In this document: positions 20,594 to 36,488 of the stretch, piece after piece
How the letters are laid out: each line of letters starts with the position of its first letter
How positions within the stretch are numbered: position 1 is the first letter of the stretch
NCBI GenBank assembly: GCA_029717555.1
Contig: JAMDHS010000014.1
Span: 62,001 to 126,000 of the forward strand
Length of the DNA stretch: 64,000 nt
Origin: Peribolospora baueri
Lineage: Eukaryota > Basidiomycota > Peribolosporomycetes > Peribolosporales > Peribolosporaceae
Reading direction: 5' to 3'
Notes under the pieces: generated by a model
Databases searched by the model: none
The model's input: the letters and a program-made list of their open reading frames with translations, nothing else
Told to the model about the DNA's origin: nothing
Program-made: the position numbers and the translations under genes

Positions 20594-23078
20594 ATGCCTC
20601 GACGCTCCGCTTCGCCCCCAAAGCACGCTTCTCGCAGAAGCACTCGGCTAGCCGGCGGACCGTCCACTTCCTCGGCCAGCGCATCGGATCGCGAAGACAT
20701 AGGTACGGGTGCAGTTGCCACGGCTGTCGCCACCGACGTTCGCACCAACGGCTCCGCCCACATGTTGAATCGTCGAGACGTGGGCGCCGCGGGTAACGGC
20801 GTCCGAGGCAAGATGATGGAGGACCAGCACGAGCTGGAGGAGATGGGCTATGGTCGCCCCGGAGAGGAACGAGAAGCGTTCCTCGGAAAAGGAGGCGACC
20901 TTAAGCGGGATGGCAAAGACGAAGCAAAGGCCGGCCCTCTCAGCGCCCGCGATCGAAACGCGATCGCTTTGCTCGTCGTTCTTTGTGAGTGCACGGATCT
21001 CTTTGTAAAGAGTCGGGCTTGACCTTTATGGCTCACTTCGTCTCTTATTTTCCGCTCACTGCAGATCTCCTCCAAGGCATTCCTGTTGGCCTTGCCTTCG
21101 GCTCTGTACCCTTCCTCCTCAAGTCGCAACTGTCATACTCGGAGATCGGCGTTTTCACCTTGTGCACGTACCCCTACTCTCTCAAGCTCCTCTGGTCTCC
21201 CATCGTGGACTCGTGCTTCGTCAATAGCGTTCGCGTTCCCGGAACGGGCGGTCGAAGGCTGAGCTTGGGCAGGCGCAAGAGCTGGATCGTTCCCATTCAA
21301 TTCTGCGTCGGGTGCATGATGTGGTGGCTCGGAAGGAATATCGAGAACCTCATGTTCACGGTGAGCTGCGCTCGGCTTTGGTCTCATCGCCTTTCCCCAG
21401 GCCCGCTGACGAAATCCGTCCTAATGTCTGGCATTTTTTCCCTTTCTGATACAGAATCAGCCTCCCGTCCGTTTGCTCACCGCCATCTTCTTCATCCTCG
21501 TCTTCCTTGCCGCCACGCAAGACATAGCCGTAGACGGCTGGGCCCTGACCTTGCTCTCACAAGATAATCTGTCATACGCGAGCACGGCTCAGACCATCGG
21601 CCTGAATACCGGCTACTTCCTTAGTTTCACCGTTTTCCTCGCGTTTAACAGCGTGGAATTCAGGTGAGGGTCGTTCACCTTGCTCGCATCCCGGTCTAGA
21701 TTTCGTTCTCCCTTCTGAATATCACGTCATTCTTATTCGCCTTTTCCTTCAGCAACTCCTACTTCCGCTCAACTCCTCTGGAGTACCCTTTACTTTCACT
21801 GGGCGGGTACCTCCGATTCTGGGCGCTTGCATATTTTGCCGTAACGGCTTGGCTAGTATTCGGCAAAAAGGAGGTGAGACTAGTTCTTCTTCGCAAACTC
21901 GAGCCATTGGTTGACATTCTGCTATCTCGCTCTCGACCTCAGGATCCGACCTCGTCGGACGATCCGGACATGGACATCAAAGGCGTCTACTCGATCATGT
22001 ACAGCATCTGCAAGCTCAAGCGTGAGTGGGCTTGGACCCGAGTGCCAAGGCCTACGCTGCATTTGACCTCACTTTCTGCTCTTTATCTCGATAGATGTTC
22101 AATCCTTCATCGCTGTTCATCTTGTCTCCAAAATCGGCTTCCAGGCTAATGATGCCGTGACGGGACTGAAACTTCTGGAGAAAGGCTTCAGCAAGGAGGA
22201 TTTGGCCTTGGCTGTCCTGATTGACTTTCCCTTCCAGCTTGTCTTTGGCTACCTCGCCGCCAAATGGAGCAAAGGCGAGCGTCCACTCCGTCCATGGATC
22301 GCTGCTTTTGCAGCGAGGCTTGGCTTCGCGGTTGTCGCTATGGGTATCGTGAAGGGTGTGCCAGAGGGAGGGCAAATCGGCAAGGGGTTCTTCATGGCCG
22401 TCATCGCTAGCATGGTGCTTGCAAGTTTCACCAGGTGAGTGGCCGCAGGATCATGAAATGCGAGGTTTCCAAACCCGTCCTGCCAGGCTTCTTACGTGGA
22501 CGTTCCTTGTCTCCTTTGTAGCACGGTCCAGTTCGTGGGCATCTCGGCATTCCACACACAGATCGCGGATCCCTTGATCGGTGGGACGTACATGACTGTG
22601 AGGAAAGCTTGCGCCGTTACCTGCGTCCTACCCGTCACCGGGTCTTTCACTGACAGTTTTGTGCGTCTGGACTCGCACAGCTGCTCAACACCGTTTCCAA
22701 CCTCGGCGGTACTTGGCCGCGATATTTCGTCCTCAAGGCTGTTGACTACTTCACCAAGAGCCAGTGCCGCTTGGAGAATGGCACCGAGCCGATGTTGATC
22801 CAAGGTGAGACTGCCAGCGTTCATCCACTTGTCTCTCGCCACCGTGCTCAATCGTCTCCTTTCACATAGACACCTCCGGGTGCATATCAGAGCACGGCAA
22901 GCAACTCTGCACCGCTGCGGGCGGAACGTGCGTTGTGGAGCGTGACGGATACTACATCACATCTACGATTTGCGTCGTGATGGGGGCCGCGATTCTCGCG
23001 CTGTTCATCATCCCTACGGCGCGCAAGCTAGAGCTTCTCCCGAGCGCGGCTTGGAGGGTCAAAATTTCCTCGTCATAG
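20594..23078 (+). CDS. Acetyl-CoA transporter (SLC33A1/AT-1 family, MFS)
   Basis: Nine exons: 20594-20984, 21065-21360, 21455-21663, 21753-21873, 21943-22021, 22095-22434, 22522-22597, 22681-22804, 22870-23078; 614 residues, phases close. AT-1 carries acetyl-CoA into the ER/Golgi lumen, where it supports lysine and sugar acetylation. A hydrophilic N-terminus of about 115 residues precedes YLLQGIPVGLAFGSVPFLLK, the strongly conserved first helix block. It continues YSLKLLWSPIVDSCF, RRKSWIVPIQ, ATQDIAVDGWALTLLS (signature) and AQTIGLNTGYFLSFTVFLAF. Later blocks are GFQANDAVTGLKLLEKGFSK, GISAFHTQIADPLIGGTYMT and LLNTVSNLGGTWPRYFVL. The C-terminal cysteine-containing luminal loop (CISEHGKQLC, GGTCVVERDGYY) is also typical. 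An ortholog is expected once per genome. Confidence 0.95.
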
Positions 23079-23710
23079 TCTTTCATTTGGAGATTCTGTC
23101 GGGTCGTTCTATGTCGAACGAAATTCCTGCTTGGAAGGGATCTGGTCCGCCGTCACCCGTTTTCAGTCAAATTTGCCCGCGTAGTCTGAACAGAGTCGTC
23201 CGGTGGGAGGATTGAGGATGCCCATATTAGTGTTCCACAACTTCATTCCAGCGTCGCTTCCGGGGCCGGGGGAATGGTGGCTATGCGTCTCTCCTTACTA
23301 TGACGACCAAGGCGCCAGGGGACGAGCATACACATCCTACGATGCCCTCAACGTAGGGGGCCTGCCATGGGAACACGATCGAGATGGAACGACGCCCTAT
23401 GGTGACCGAGCATTCTCCCACATGAAATTGAAAGGAACATAAGGCCATATATCGAACGAGGGAAGCTCCCATACCAAAAGGGAAGCACTCCAGTCACCGC
23501 CACAGGAAACGTTCGCCCCCTTTTCCGGAATATTTTGATAGAGAGTTCCGCAGGCAGTGGACATCGTGGATAAGGAACTCCTCTGGACGGCTCATCCATC
23601 CCATTGCCGCAGTCGGCGGTGGCTGCGATAACGCGGCGATCTTCTCGGCTGTTGACGCTCGCGCTGTTGCTTTGTCGACGCGAACGGCACCACACGACCA
23701 TCCGCACAAG
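23079..23710. other. Spacer between SLC33A1 and the PPWD1-like gene
   Basis: About 630 bases; open frames on both strands lack family resemblance. It contains the 3' region of SLC33A1 and the presumed promoter of the next gene. Nothing else seen. Confidence 0.4.
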
Positions 23711-26700
23711 ATGAGCAAGCGGTCGGAGCTACATTCCAACGGGGACGAGGAGCCGAGGTCCCAGGACTCCATGAGCGACAAGGACGAGGATGACGTCGGT
23801 CCTATGCCCGTCGCAGCTGGCGACGGGAATGGACCAGCGAAGAAGCGGAGAAAAGGTGAGAGAGAGAGGCGATAGTCTGCAAAGGAATAAACACCTTTCA
23901 GGGTACGACTAAACGTGTCTATCTCCATGTACCCATTGTCGCTATCCTTGCAGTCTTGCAGTACGAGAAGCTTTACCTCGATTATCTGCCATCAGGGGAG
24001 CGCTACTACAAGTCACTCATGCATCGCGACGTGATCAACCACGTCGTCGTAACTCGGTGAGCGGTAGCGTCTAATCCAGTTCCACCCGTTCACCTACCTT
24101 TGCTCCATGAAAGTCTTCCCGGCTCTCACCGCCATCCTTTCCTCACCACGATGTGTGCAGAACCGATTTTGTCCTCACGACCTCTGCCGACGGCCACCTA
24201 AAGTTCTGGAAGAAGCAAGAGTCCGGCATTGAGTTTGTCAAACACTTCCGCGCTCATCTCTCCCCCATCGTCAGTGTCAGTGCAAGCGCAGATGGAGCCA
24301 TGTTTGCCACCATCTCCAGCGATGGGACAGCAAAGGTGTTCGACGTGGAGAATTTTGGTGAGCGTGGCACCCATCGTTGGGCGAAAACGGCCAGAATCAC
24401 TAACCCCGGATACCTACTTTGATCCTTACTCCTCTTCGGTTTTGGCTAGACATGATCAACATATTAAATCTCGGATACACGCCGCGAGCCTGTTGTTGGA
24501 TCCACCGCCGCGGAGAAGCGCAAACGTTGCTCGCAATGTGCGTCCCCTGCTCTGCCATTTGCCGCTTTTTTCTTCTTCCTCCGTTGAGCTGACTGATGTA
24601 TACTATACTGTGCATCTTTTCAGTTCTGACGCTGATTCGTCCAAGATCCGTTTGTACGACGGTCGAGGTGAACCGACGCCCATGAATGTTCTTGAAGACA
24701 TACACAAGAAGCCGGTCCATCTGATGGCGGTGGGTGCCTCTTCTTTTTCCATAAATTTCTTTCCGTTTTTTCTTTTCCCTCTCATTTCAACTTGCTTCCA
24801 TCTGTGGGCTATAGTACAATGATGCGTACGACACGGTCATCTCGGCGGACGAATCTGGCATGATCGAGTATTGGCAGCCGCACGAACCGTGGACTCTGCC
24901 AAAGGCGAAAGGGATTTGGGAGTACAAGAGCTCCACGGACTTGTATGACTTCAAAAAGGTGAGCACGCCAGATCAAGGAACTGGACGACGACTCCATTGC
25001 CTTCCGACTGAGCATCTTCCACACCCTGTCTTCAGTCCAAATCCGTCCCCTCCTCTCTCTGTCTTTCCCCTTCCTCCGATCTCTTCATGACGACTTCTTT
25101 TCCCGACCGCCAAGTCCGAATATTCAACTTCCTCTCCGGAAAGCTCTACCGCAAGTACGATGAAAGCCTGACGGCGATCCAAGAGATGCAACAGGCCGGC
25201 ACGGCGGTGTACAAGCTGGATGACATGGAATTCGGACGGCGGCTCGCGCTGGAGAGGGACCTGGAGAAGAACGAGAGAGCGAGGGAGATGGCAAATGCGG
25301 TGTTTGATGAGAGCGGGAGGTTCGTCATTTATGCGACCATGCTCGGTATCAAAGGTAAGTCTTGTCGACGCCTCTCGATCCTGCGGCCACATGGCCGTCT
25401 TTGCTCCCCGCACCTGTCGTAGCTCAAAATGCACACTCTCGGCCTTCTGTCCAGTCGTAAATACGTACACAAACAAAGTCGTAAGACTACTTGGAAAAGA
25501 TGAGACGAGTCGGTTCCTCAACATGAGTTTGTTCCAGGGAGCTTCGGTCAAGAAAGGCCTGACGACGGTGGTGAGTGGTACGGTGGCCTGATTTTTTCCT
25601 CGTGTAAACCGTCTCATGCTCATCCTCCCTCGTGCTCGACTGTTTTCAAGGCTATGGCGGCGTCGGAGAACCCGCTGTTGCAGAATAAGGATGTCCGCGA
25701 TCCGACGCTGTTTTGTACGGCCTACAAACGGCCCCGCTTCTACCTTTTCACGCGACTAGAGCCGACGTGAGTGTCTGGGCTGAACTTTCCGGAACAACTG
25801 ACCGTTTTAACGCTCACTTGGCTGAACGCTCGTACTCTTTCGGCCTTTCGTGTCGACGCTCCCTCTTTTCAGCGACTCCAAGGGCGAGCGAGACGTGTTC
25901 AACGAAAAGCCCACGCGCGAGGAACAGACGATCGCAGCAGCCAACCCTGGCTCCCGCCGAGCAGCTACGGCCACGGCTGCCATCTTACACACGACGAAAG
26001 GTGACATTCACCTCAAACTCTTTCCAGAGCACGCTCCAAAGGCGGTGGAGAACTTTGTGGGTTTGTCCAGGAAGGGCTACTATGATAAGGTCATCTTCCA
26101 TCGTGTTATCAAGAAGTTTGTGAGTCCCTGCAATCTCTCCAGATTGAAGCCGCTGTATGATGCGTTGGGTACGATCGACTGTTGGCTCACATGTTCTTGT
26201 CGCTGCCGTTCTGCGAAGATGCTTCAAACGGGCGATCCTCTCGGTGACGGCACGGGCGGTACCTCCGTCTGGGGCACCGAGTTCGAGGACGAGTTCACTC
26301 CCGCGCTAAGGCACGATCGCCCCTACACCGTGAGCTACCACTTACCAATCGGACGACCATCCGCTCGGCTCCTGCTCGGCTCCTCACCGCCCATTACTCC
26401 TGTGCCTGTTTCTTGCAGTTGTCGATGGCGAACGCGGGGCCGAACACGAACGGTTCACAGTTCTTCATCACCACCGTTCCTACGCCTTGGCTGGACAACA
26501 AGCACACTATCTTTGGAAGGGCCGTGTCGGGCCTCGACGTGATCCATGAGATCGAGAATATGCGGACTGACAGCAAGGTAGGATGCGACATGGAGGATAA
26601 CTTTGCTCTTCCTCTTTGATTCCTGGCCTCTGTTCCTTGCTCGCTCACCTTGCTCTTTCTTCCTTCTTTGTACCCTGTCACAGACGGACAAGGCAAGTCG

Positions 26701-26835
26701 AACTTGTTGAATTTCTACGTTGCGCTACCCGAAGCCTTCCTTCGCCCCGCTCATACTCATCCTGGTCACCCTTTCCTCTTCTGTCTTTCCTAGCCTCGAG
26801 ATCCGCCTTCGATCATCAATGTCACGATCGGTTGA
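23711..26835 (+). CDS. PPWD1: PPWD1-type cyclophilin: WD40 repeats plus peptidyl-prolyl isomerase
   Basis: Fourteen exons from 23711 to 26835 sum to 633 residues with all phases closing; human PPWD1 is 646. Nuclear, linked to the spliceosome. An acidic start with NLS-like KKRRK precedes [20 protein letters not shown] and [11 protein letters not shown], the PPWD1 signature. WD40-like repeats follow ([66 protein letters not shown]). The cyclophilin domain begins [20 protein letters not shown]. It keeps FHRVIKKF (catalytic Arg), [16 protein letters not shown] and [11 protein letters not shown] (the cyclosporin-site Trp and His), so it should be active. Exon 13 (26684-26692) is nine bases, TDK, followed by a GC donor; exon 14 gives [13 protein letters not shown] and stop. 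Without these two exons the usual end is lost, which supports the model. An in-frame ATG at 23672 is a possible longer start. Confidence 0.94.
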
Positions 26836-27068
26836 TGTAGCGTCCTTGTGCTGTAGAAATGTTGGCTCGTTGGAATGCATTGGCGGTATCGTGATAGGAC
26901 GTACTCGATGAGAGAGATGCTTGATAACGCTGTAAAGGATTCCCGTTTGTGCAGAGCGCTCGCGGGTTTAAAAGATTCCGACGATGTCGATCACGCCTCT
27001 GTTGTATTCTTAAAGTACCACCACGATCAAAGAAGGAAGGACATCTCAACCTCTCCTCTTCCGAGAAG

Positions 27069-28987
27069 ATGGAGAAATTCTCCCAATTCCGTGACCCGGG
27101 AACGGGAATCCAGCCTTTCCTTAAGCCTGTCGTACGTTACACTTCCCTCTGTCGTAGCGAGCACCAGCAACTGTCAGCGACTCTAGCGGAGACGGCCAGG
27201 TGTTCCTTGCTGACAATGATCATGTTGACATGCAATCGTTTTCTTCCTACCCTTCCCAACACAGGCATCTCACTCATCCATCTCCTCACTGTCGATTCTT
27301 CTTTTGCCTCTGGCATACGTGCTGGCATCAGCGAGGATCGTCCTTCTGTTCGCCTTAACCCTTCTCCACCTGCTCTTGGCAGACACCGTCTTGCTTCTGG
27401 TAGTGAGTGGCTACTGGATGTGGGCGTCCGCATAGGAAAGCACACCACGTTTCCACGAGCTTCTTGATGGATGAAGCACTGGTAACTGACCTCGCATTCG
27501 TCCTCTTCATCCACTCTTCCGCTTGTTTGCCTCGCTCTTTTGGTTGGACTCATTCGCCAACACAGCCGCCGGTCCGAGACGTTTTTAGTGCTTTTCTGAT
27601 CCGAATAGCGCTTGTCTTCCTGGGGTTTGCATGGATAGAGGCGGAGACGGTGTCTTTAAAGAGAAGGTGGGTGGTTTTCATTGCCTTGGATTTTCTCACT
27701 GGCCTGCTGGGCGTGTCTTCTTAGTGAAGTCTCCCGCTTCGCCTATTCCACCCACACTTCTATACTCCTCTCATCGCCTTTCCTTTCGTATCGTCGCCTC
27801 ATCCACTGAAAACCCATGTCCGCCCTTTCGTCCGCCAGCCGAGGCCCAAGAAATCCTTGGACACCTAAGTCCGGCGACCTCATCGTCTCTAACCTCTCTT
27901 CGTGGATCGAAATTCTTTACCTCTCTTCCCGCTTCCACCCCATATTCGTCCTTCCCGTCGTTAAGCCTCCACTCGCATCCTCTTTGTCTCATTCTCCTTC
28001 CGAAAAAGCGCCCGCCTCGCCTTCGACGCCTCGGACTCGACGCTTCGCAGGACAGGTTTCCCCCACGCCATCATCTCCCAGCCCTTCTTCGCCCATCCCC
28101 ACGCAAAGGAGGGACGTGCTCGGCTTCAAAGCGGTGGGCATGTGGAGGATGCTGGCCAGTATCGGCAAGCTACCCATTGAAGCCGATGTCACACAATCGT
28201 CACAGACGAGTGTGAAATTCGAGTCTCTAGATGAAATCGTCAAGAAGGCTTCGAGACCCGTCGTCGTGTTTCCTGAGGTGACCACCGATGCCTCTTTTCC
28301 CTCGCTCACCGGATATGCATTTGGCGACCTTTAATGTGTAATGCTCACCTCTCTTCGCATTTCCCCTCTGCCAAATTCCTTGTTATCTATCCTGTGTTAC
28401 ATGTGCCAGCTCACGACGTCGAACAACCGTGCGCTCCTTCGCTTCGCGCGCGTCTTTCCCATGGCGTGGAGGACGCTGCCTGTACCGCAAGGTGGCCCAC
28501 GTGTTTTCCTAATGAGCGTCAAGTGAGTACGGCTTGCTCCTTCTTTCATCTACACCCGCTGTAGTCTCGTTCTCTGGCTAGTTTGCCGGGGCAACCTGTT
28601 CATGCTCGTACTTAGCGGCTGTCGCGCCCTGCCTCCCACCGAATGTCAACGGCCAGGCACGAACCCCCAACAGTGACCCCCGTTTCCGCGACGCTCTCCA
28701 TTCCCTCTCGCATATTCTCCCCCCTCCCACACGTCATCCATACATGTACCTCTCTCTCCTTCCTCCGCTCTGTCCAAATTCGCGTTCTCGATCCAAGCGA
28801 GTCTCCCAGCTCGGGCTCCTACCTCCCCGGGGACGCTTCCGTTACCGCAAGACGGGGAGGGGAGGAGGACGCTCTGTCGGAGGCTTGCGCCCAATTGGTT
28901 GCTGCGCTGGGGAGGTGGAAGAGGACGAGCATGGGCTGGGAAGATAAGAAGAGGTTCATCGAGTTGTACTATGCGAAGATGCGCTAG
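27069..28987 (+). CDS. LOA1: LOA1/VPS66-like lysophosphatidic acid acyltransferase
   Basis: Six exons: 27069-27131, 27265-27402, 27566-27666, 27839-28277, 28410-28522, 28657-28987; 394 residues, phases close. In yeast Loa1 acylates lysophosphatidic acid at the ER and lipid droplets. It starts MEKFSQFRDPGTGIQPFLKP, a hallmark of fungal homologs. Exon 2 is a membrane segment (ISSLSILLLPLAYVLASARI...). Exon 4 has GDLIVSNLSSWIEILYLSSR and FHPIFVLPV, the family's equivalent of the acyltransferase start. RPVVVFPE joins LTTSNNRALLRFARVFPMAW across intron 4, giving FPExTTSNxRALL, the substrate-binding PlsC motif; here the residue after E is L rather than the usual G. The C-terminal MGWEDKKRFIELYYAKMR is conserved. 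The donor of intron 4 (GTGACC) is weak. Confidence 0.85.
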
Positions 28988-29135
28988 CCTAGTCGCCTTT
29001 GCACTCTCGCTTGACCTGACTTTTCACGGATGTTCAATTATATGTTCTCCTTTCGAGAAAAACCGTAACGATACAAGGACGTCTTCTGTCTACCTCCTGG
29101 CCTCCTAGCACAATTTCCGTCATCCTTTCCTGCAT

Positions 29136-32614
<3,479 letters not shown>

Positions 32615-33084
32615 ATTCACACAGCAATACACACGATACAGAACAAGTTAGTCAGTTGCTCGGCATTGGTTCGACCCTACTAAGCAGAACAGGCGCGGAT
32701 GTGGTAGACGGGGTGGTGGTCACAACGAAGAATCTGTATCATCTCACCCTCGGCCAGCCTGTTGTGCTCTGCCATGGCGGAAGACCACGAATCTGGCGGC
32801 GAGGGATACCTCTGTGCTCTCTGCACGTCGTAACGCAGATGACCGAGGGTTATGCAGATGAGTGCCTCCGACGCTTGGACGAGGGTGGCGAGGTGGGAAG
32901 TGCTGAGTGGCAATGAACGACGAACGGCGGCTAGCCATGAGCGATCGCAAGCCGCAGCATCCGAGCAAGCACGTGACTGGCAATCGACATCGGGCGCCCT
33001 TGTAGACTGGCTGGGCTGGACGCCGCCTTACCTCGTCCGCCGTTGAATGTCTCGGGCGCTCTCCTTTGCGTCGCCCAACCAGCC
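32615..33084. promoter_or_regulatory. Divergent promoter region of SSL2 and the Gyp2-like gene
   Basis: 470 bases between two start codons pointing outward. A GGTTCGACCC string near 32671 is not part of a tRNA fold. No other gene recognised. Confidence 0.5.
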
Positions 33085-36000
33085 ATGTCCGCTATCGCGA
33101 GCAGCTTGCGCGAGTACAAGGAACCCACGCGCACCCAAGTCTTTGCCGAGAGCTTCTCCATTCCGGACGATGAAGCAATCAACAGCGAGATCAACGCGGT
33201 GCTCAGCTTGACCGAGAAAGAGGAGGTCTATGTGAGTCTCTTCTCTTCGCCATGTGCCAGCCTGCGGCGCCTTTCTAGTCTTGTTTTGGGAAGAGGTGTT
33301 GTTATATTGCTCACAAGCCTTGGCTTGCTCGTCCCTCAGTCGGGCAAGCTCTACCTCACCCGGACGTTTCTCTGCTTCACCTCCATCGACAAGCGAACAT
33401 GTCGCATGTCGCTACCCCTTTACGTAGTCCGTCGAGTGGAACGTTTGAACACCAGGAGCACGGTATACGCCTTGAGTATTGTTGTCTGGCACGGCATGAA
33501 GATTGTGAGCATGCAGAGTGACGCAAGAGCGCTCATGAGCTCGTGTAGCGCAATTTGATCTCACATTCCTCTCTATGTGCGCTCCAGATCATACAGCTGA
33601 ACGGCCTGCGCCCTCAGTGCGAGGCTTTCTGCTCCGCCTTACGAGACTCGCTCCGAGCCCAACTCCCTCAGATGAAAAAGCTCAAGCCCTTCCTTGCGAC
33701 TCTGTTCTCCGAGTACACTCTTTCTGAAGACGCAAAGGCCGCGGCTCCTGGGAAGGATGGAGAGAAGAGGGAGGCTGAGAAAGGGGATGAAGAGGCTGTA
33801 GAAGGAGGGGAGGGAGGAGAAAAGAAGTATCAATGTGGTCTCGGCGTCATTTTCAAGTTCCCCGGTGACCCTCGCAAGTGAGTATGCTCATATTTCATGG
33901 CTGAGCTGACCGTCGACCATTGCAGCCGAATGGTTCCTCATGCGCACCTTTGTTATGAAAAACAGGCTTCGAGAAAAGAGCAAGATGAAGCTCTGGAAGG
34001 ACTATTTCCGAGGTGAGAAGTCCTTCCAAACCTCCATGAAGGCGAGAGTGGGACGCTCACGACTGCTCTGTTCTTCACGTCGTTCAAAGTGCACGGCCGT
34101 AACCTCACGGCAATCCGCTACCCGCAATTCTTGCGCCTAGTTCAAGTCGGTCTTCCGAACCGGCTCCGGGGCGAAGTTTGGGAGCTCACCGCGGGTAGCA
34201 TTTACGCTCGTTTCTCCCACCCGGGCGAGTATGAGAACATCCTCAAAAAGTACGCTGGCAGGACGAGCACCAGCACGGAGGAGATCGAGAAGGACCTCAA
34301 TCGAAGCTTGCCCGAATATCCGGCTTATCAAGATCAACGGGGTTTGGACGCGCTTCGGAGAGTGTTGACTGCGTATAGCTGGAAGAACCCGGAGTTGGGT
34401 GAGTCTTATGGATACCCTGGCGTGCATTTCACTGGCAAAAATTGTTGAAGGCAGTCTGCACATGTGTGTCTGGTGTCATGAACAGGCTACTGCCAGGCTA
34501 TGAACATCGTTGTAGCGGCCATTCTCATGTGAGTCGCTTGAACATCCGTTTCTTAGCTTCCCAACGTTTCTGAACCGGTTTCCATACTCCTCGGCAGCTA
34601 CATGTCGGAGGAACAGACGTTCTGGCTCCTGAACACGCTCTGCGACCGGCTTCTTCCGGGTTACTATACGTGGGTTCTACCTCGCCCAACTTCGTATCTA
34701 GTGCATCTGTGTATCGAACGGCTGAAGAACTGACATGCATTCGCTTGTTTCCTTTCCCTGTTGGCTCCCCGCAGTCAATCTATGTCCGGCACGCTTCTCG
34801 ACCAAAAGGTATTCGAGCACCTCGTCCAGCGCGCCTTGCCAATGATCCACGACCATTTCGTCAACGCGGACGTGCAACTCAGCGTCGCTAGCTTGCCCTG
34901 GTTTTTGAGCCTTTATATCAACTCGATGCCGTGAGGAACAGCTCCTTCTCTCACGAATGCCTTCACGGAGTAGTCAAAGTTCTTAAATGTGGTTTTGGGC
35001 TTACCCGCAACCGTGACCCTTCACATTTTGTGCAGTATGATCTTTGCCTTCCGCATCGTAGATTGCTTTTTCGCCATGGGTCCGAAGGTTTTGTTTCAAG
35101 TTGGGTGAGCTTACGTGTGGCATCATGTCTAAGCGCTTCCTGTTGGATGTCAGCTTATAATTTCTTGTCTACCCTTGCCGGTTCCTGCTGTAGCTTGGCT
35201 ATCCTGAAGATCAACGGTGAAGAGCTGCTGAAGTGCACTGACGATGGCATGTTCATCAGGTAGGTCATGTTCAAATAGCCGATCCCGCTCCGCCTGGGAA
35301 GTACTTTCTCTGACAAGCGGAGGTATTCCAACCGCACAGCCAAATGCGGAAGTACTTTGCGTCGCTGGGCGACTCAGCTTATCCAAATTCGGAGAATCCA
35401 CGGCAGCGGCAGATCACTAACTTCCAAGAAGTAAGCTGATTCTAGCGATAGGCGTGGGAGAAGTGAAGCTAGGGCTCGGGAGATAGGAACTGGCAAAGAG
35501 TGACTCTTGTCTTTTTCACGTTTCTTGTCTCCTGAACGCCTCGCCAGCTTCTGGTCGTCGCCTTCCGGGAATTCTCCATCATCACAGATGAAACGATCGC
35601 TTCGGAGCGGAAACGGTTCCGCATGGAGATCGTGCGCGAGATCGAGTCGTTCGCTCGGCGGTCCGCTATCCGCAACCTTCGCTCCACGGGGCGATTCAAC
35701 AAGGAGCAGGCGGGATTGATCTATGACAACGTAGGAGAAGCCATCTACCGTTCCCGGCACATGCCTAGCGAGCACAACCTCATTACCAATGACGCCGCCG
35801 GGGTGCTGGAGAAGGGAGTATCGCTTAGCCAGGAAGTAGGAGGCAAGGAGGTGCGCATCGATCTCAAGACATTCAGGATCTTCTTGAGCGAGATTGCCAC
35901 GTGGGCTAGGGATGAGGTCGTGGTCAGCAACGGATTTCAGGAGAGGGTGGAGCGGAGAATTCCGGAGCACGAATTCGTCGCTCGCCTCTTCTTCGCGTGG

Positions 36001-36488
36001 GACAAGGACGGCAAGGGATCTCTTTCGTTGCAAGTGAGTTTGCCTTGTCCCACAAGAAAGTACAAAAAGCCAAGCCAAGCCCGCTATATTGGATGGATGG
36101 ACGTTTACTGACGCGTCCTTGTCTCATCGCCCGGTGTCCTTCTCTTTCGAAGGACATCGTCACGGGTCTGGACGACGTGATGTTCAACGACATGATGCAG
36201 AACATCGAGTGGTTCTTCTCGCTGCACAGCAAGCAAGGCAACGGGTTCCTGACCAAGGACGAAGTGCTACGACTGAGCGAATCGCTCCTGGTGAGCTTTT
36301 TTTTCCTTCGTTTCGAACGCCTCGCTCAGCCTTCGATTTCGGGGCTGTTATTTCTTCTGATGTACGTCTCACGCGTTGGACACCTTCTTCTCCAGTTTCT
36401 CTTCCGCAACGAGACTGGCGACGGCTGGCTAGGCGCCGTATCGAGTTTGATCACAGAAAGCTTTAAAGAGGGAGGACAACGGCCCTGA
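33085..36488 (+). CDS. GYP2: GRAM-TBC-EF-hand Rab GTPase-activating protein (Gyp2/Mdr1, TBC1D8/9 type)
   Basis: Fourteen exons from 33085-33231 to 36396-36488; 723 residues, phases close. It stimulates GTP hydrolysis by Ypt/Rab proteins in endosomal and Golgi traffic. Domains in order: GRAM-like segment [20 protein letters not shown] plus [13 protein letters not shown]; an acidic Glu/Gly linker; then the TBC domain. TBC motifs are [28 protein letters not shown] (catalytic Arg finger in IxxDxxR) and [11 protein letters not shown] (catalytic Gln in YxQ). Further blocks are [20 protein letters not shown] and [20 protein letters not shown]. After it, [20 protein letters not shown] forms an EF-hand-like loop. 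The C-terminus stops at [19 protein letters not shown] plus a few residues, so it is shorter than yeast Gyp2 (about 950 residues). An in-frame ATG at 33043 is also possible. Confidence 0.92.

Noticed and set aside
32660-32690. GGTTCGACCC string resembling a tRNA T-loop
   Set aside because: The flanking bases do not pair as a T-stem and no acceptor or anticodon arms can be drawn around it.
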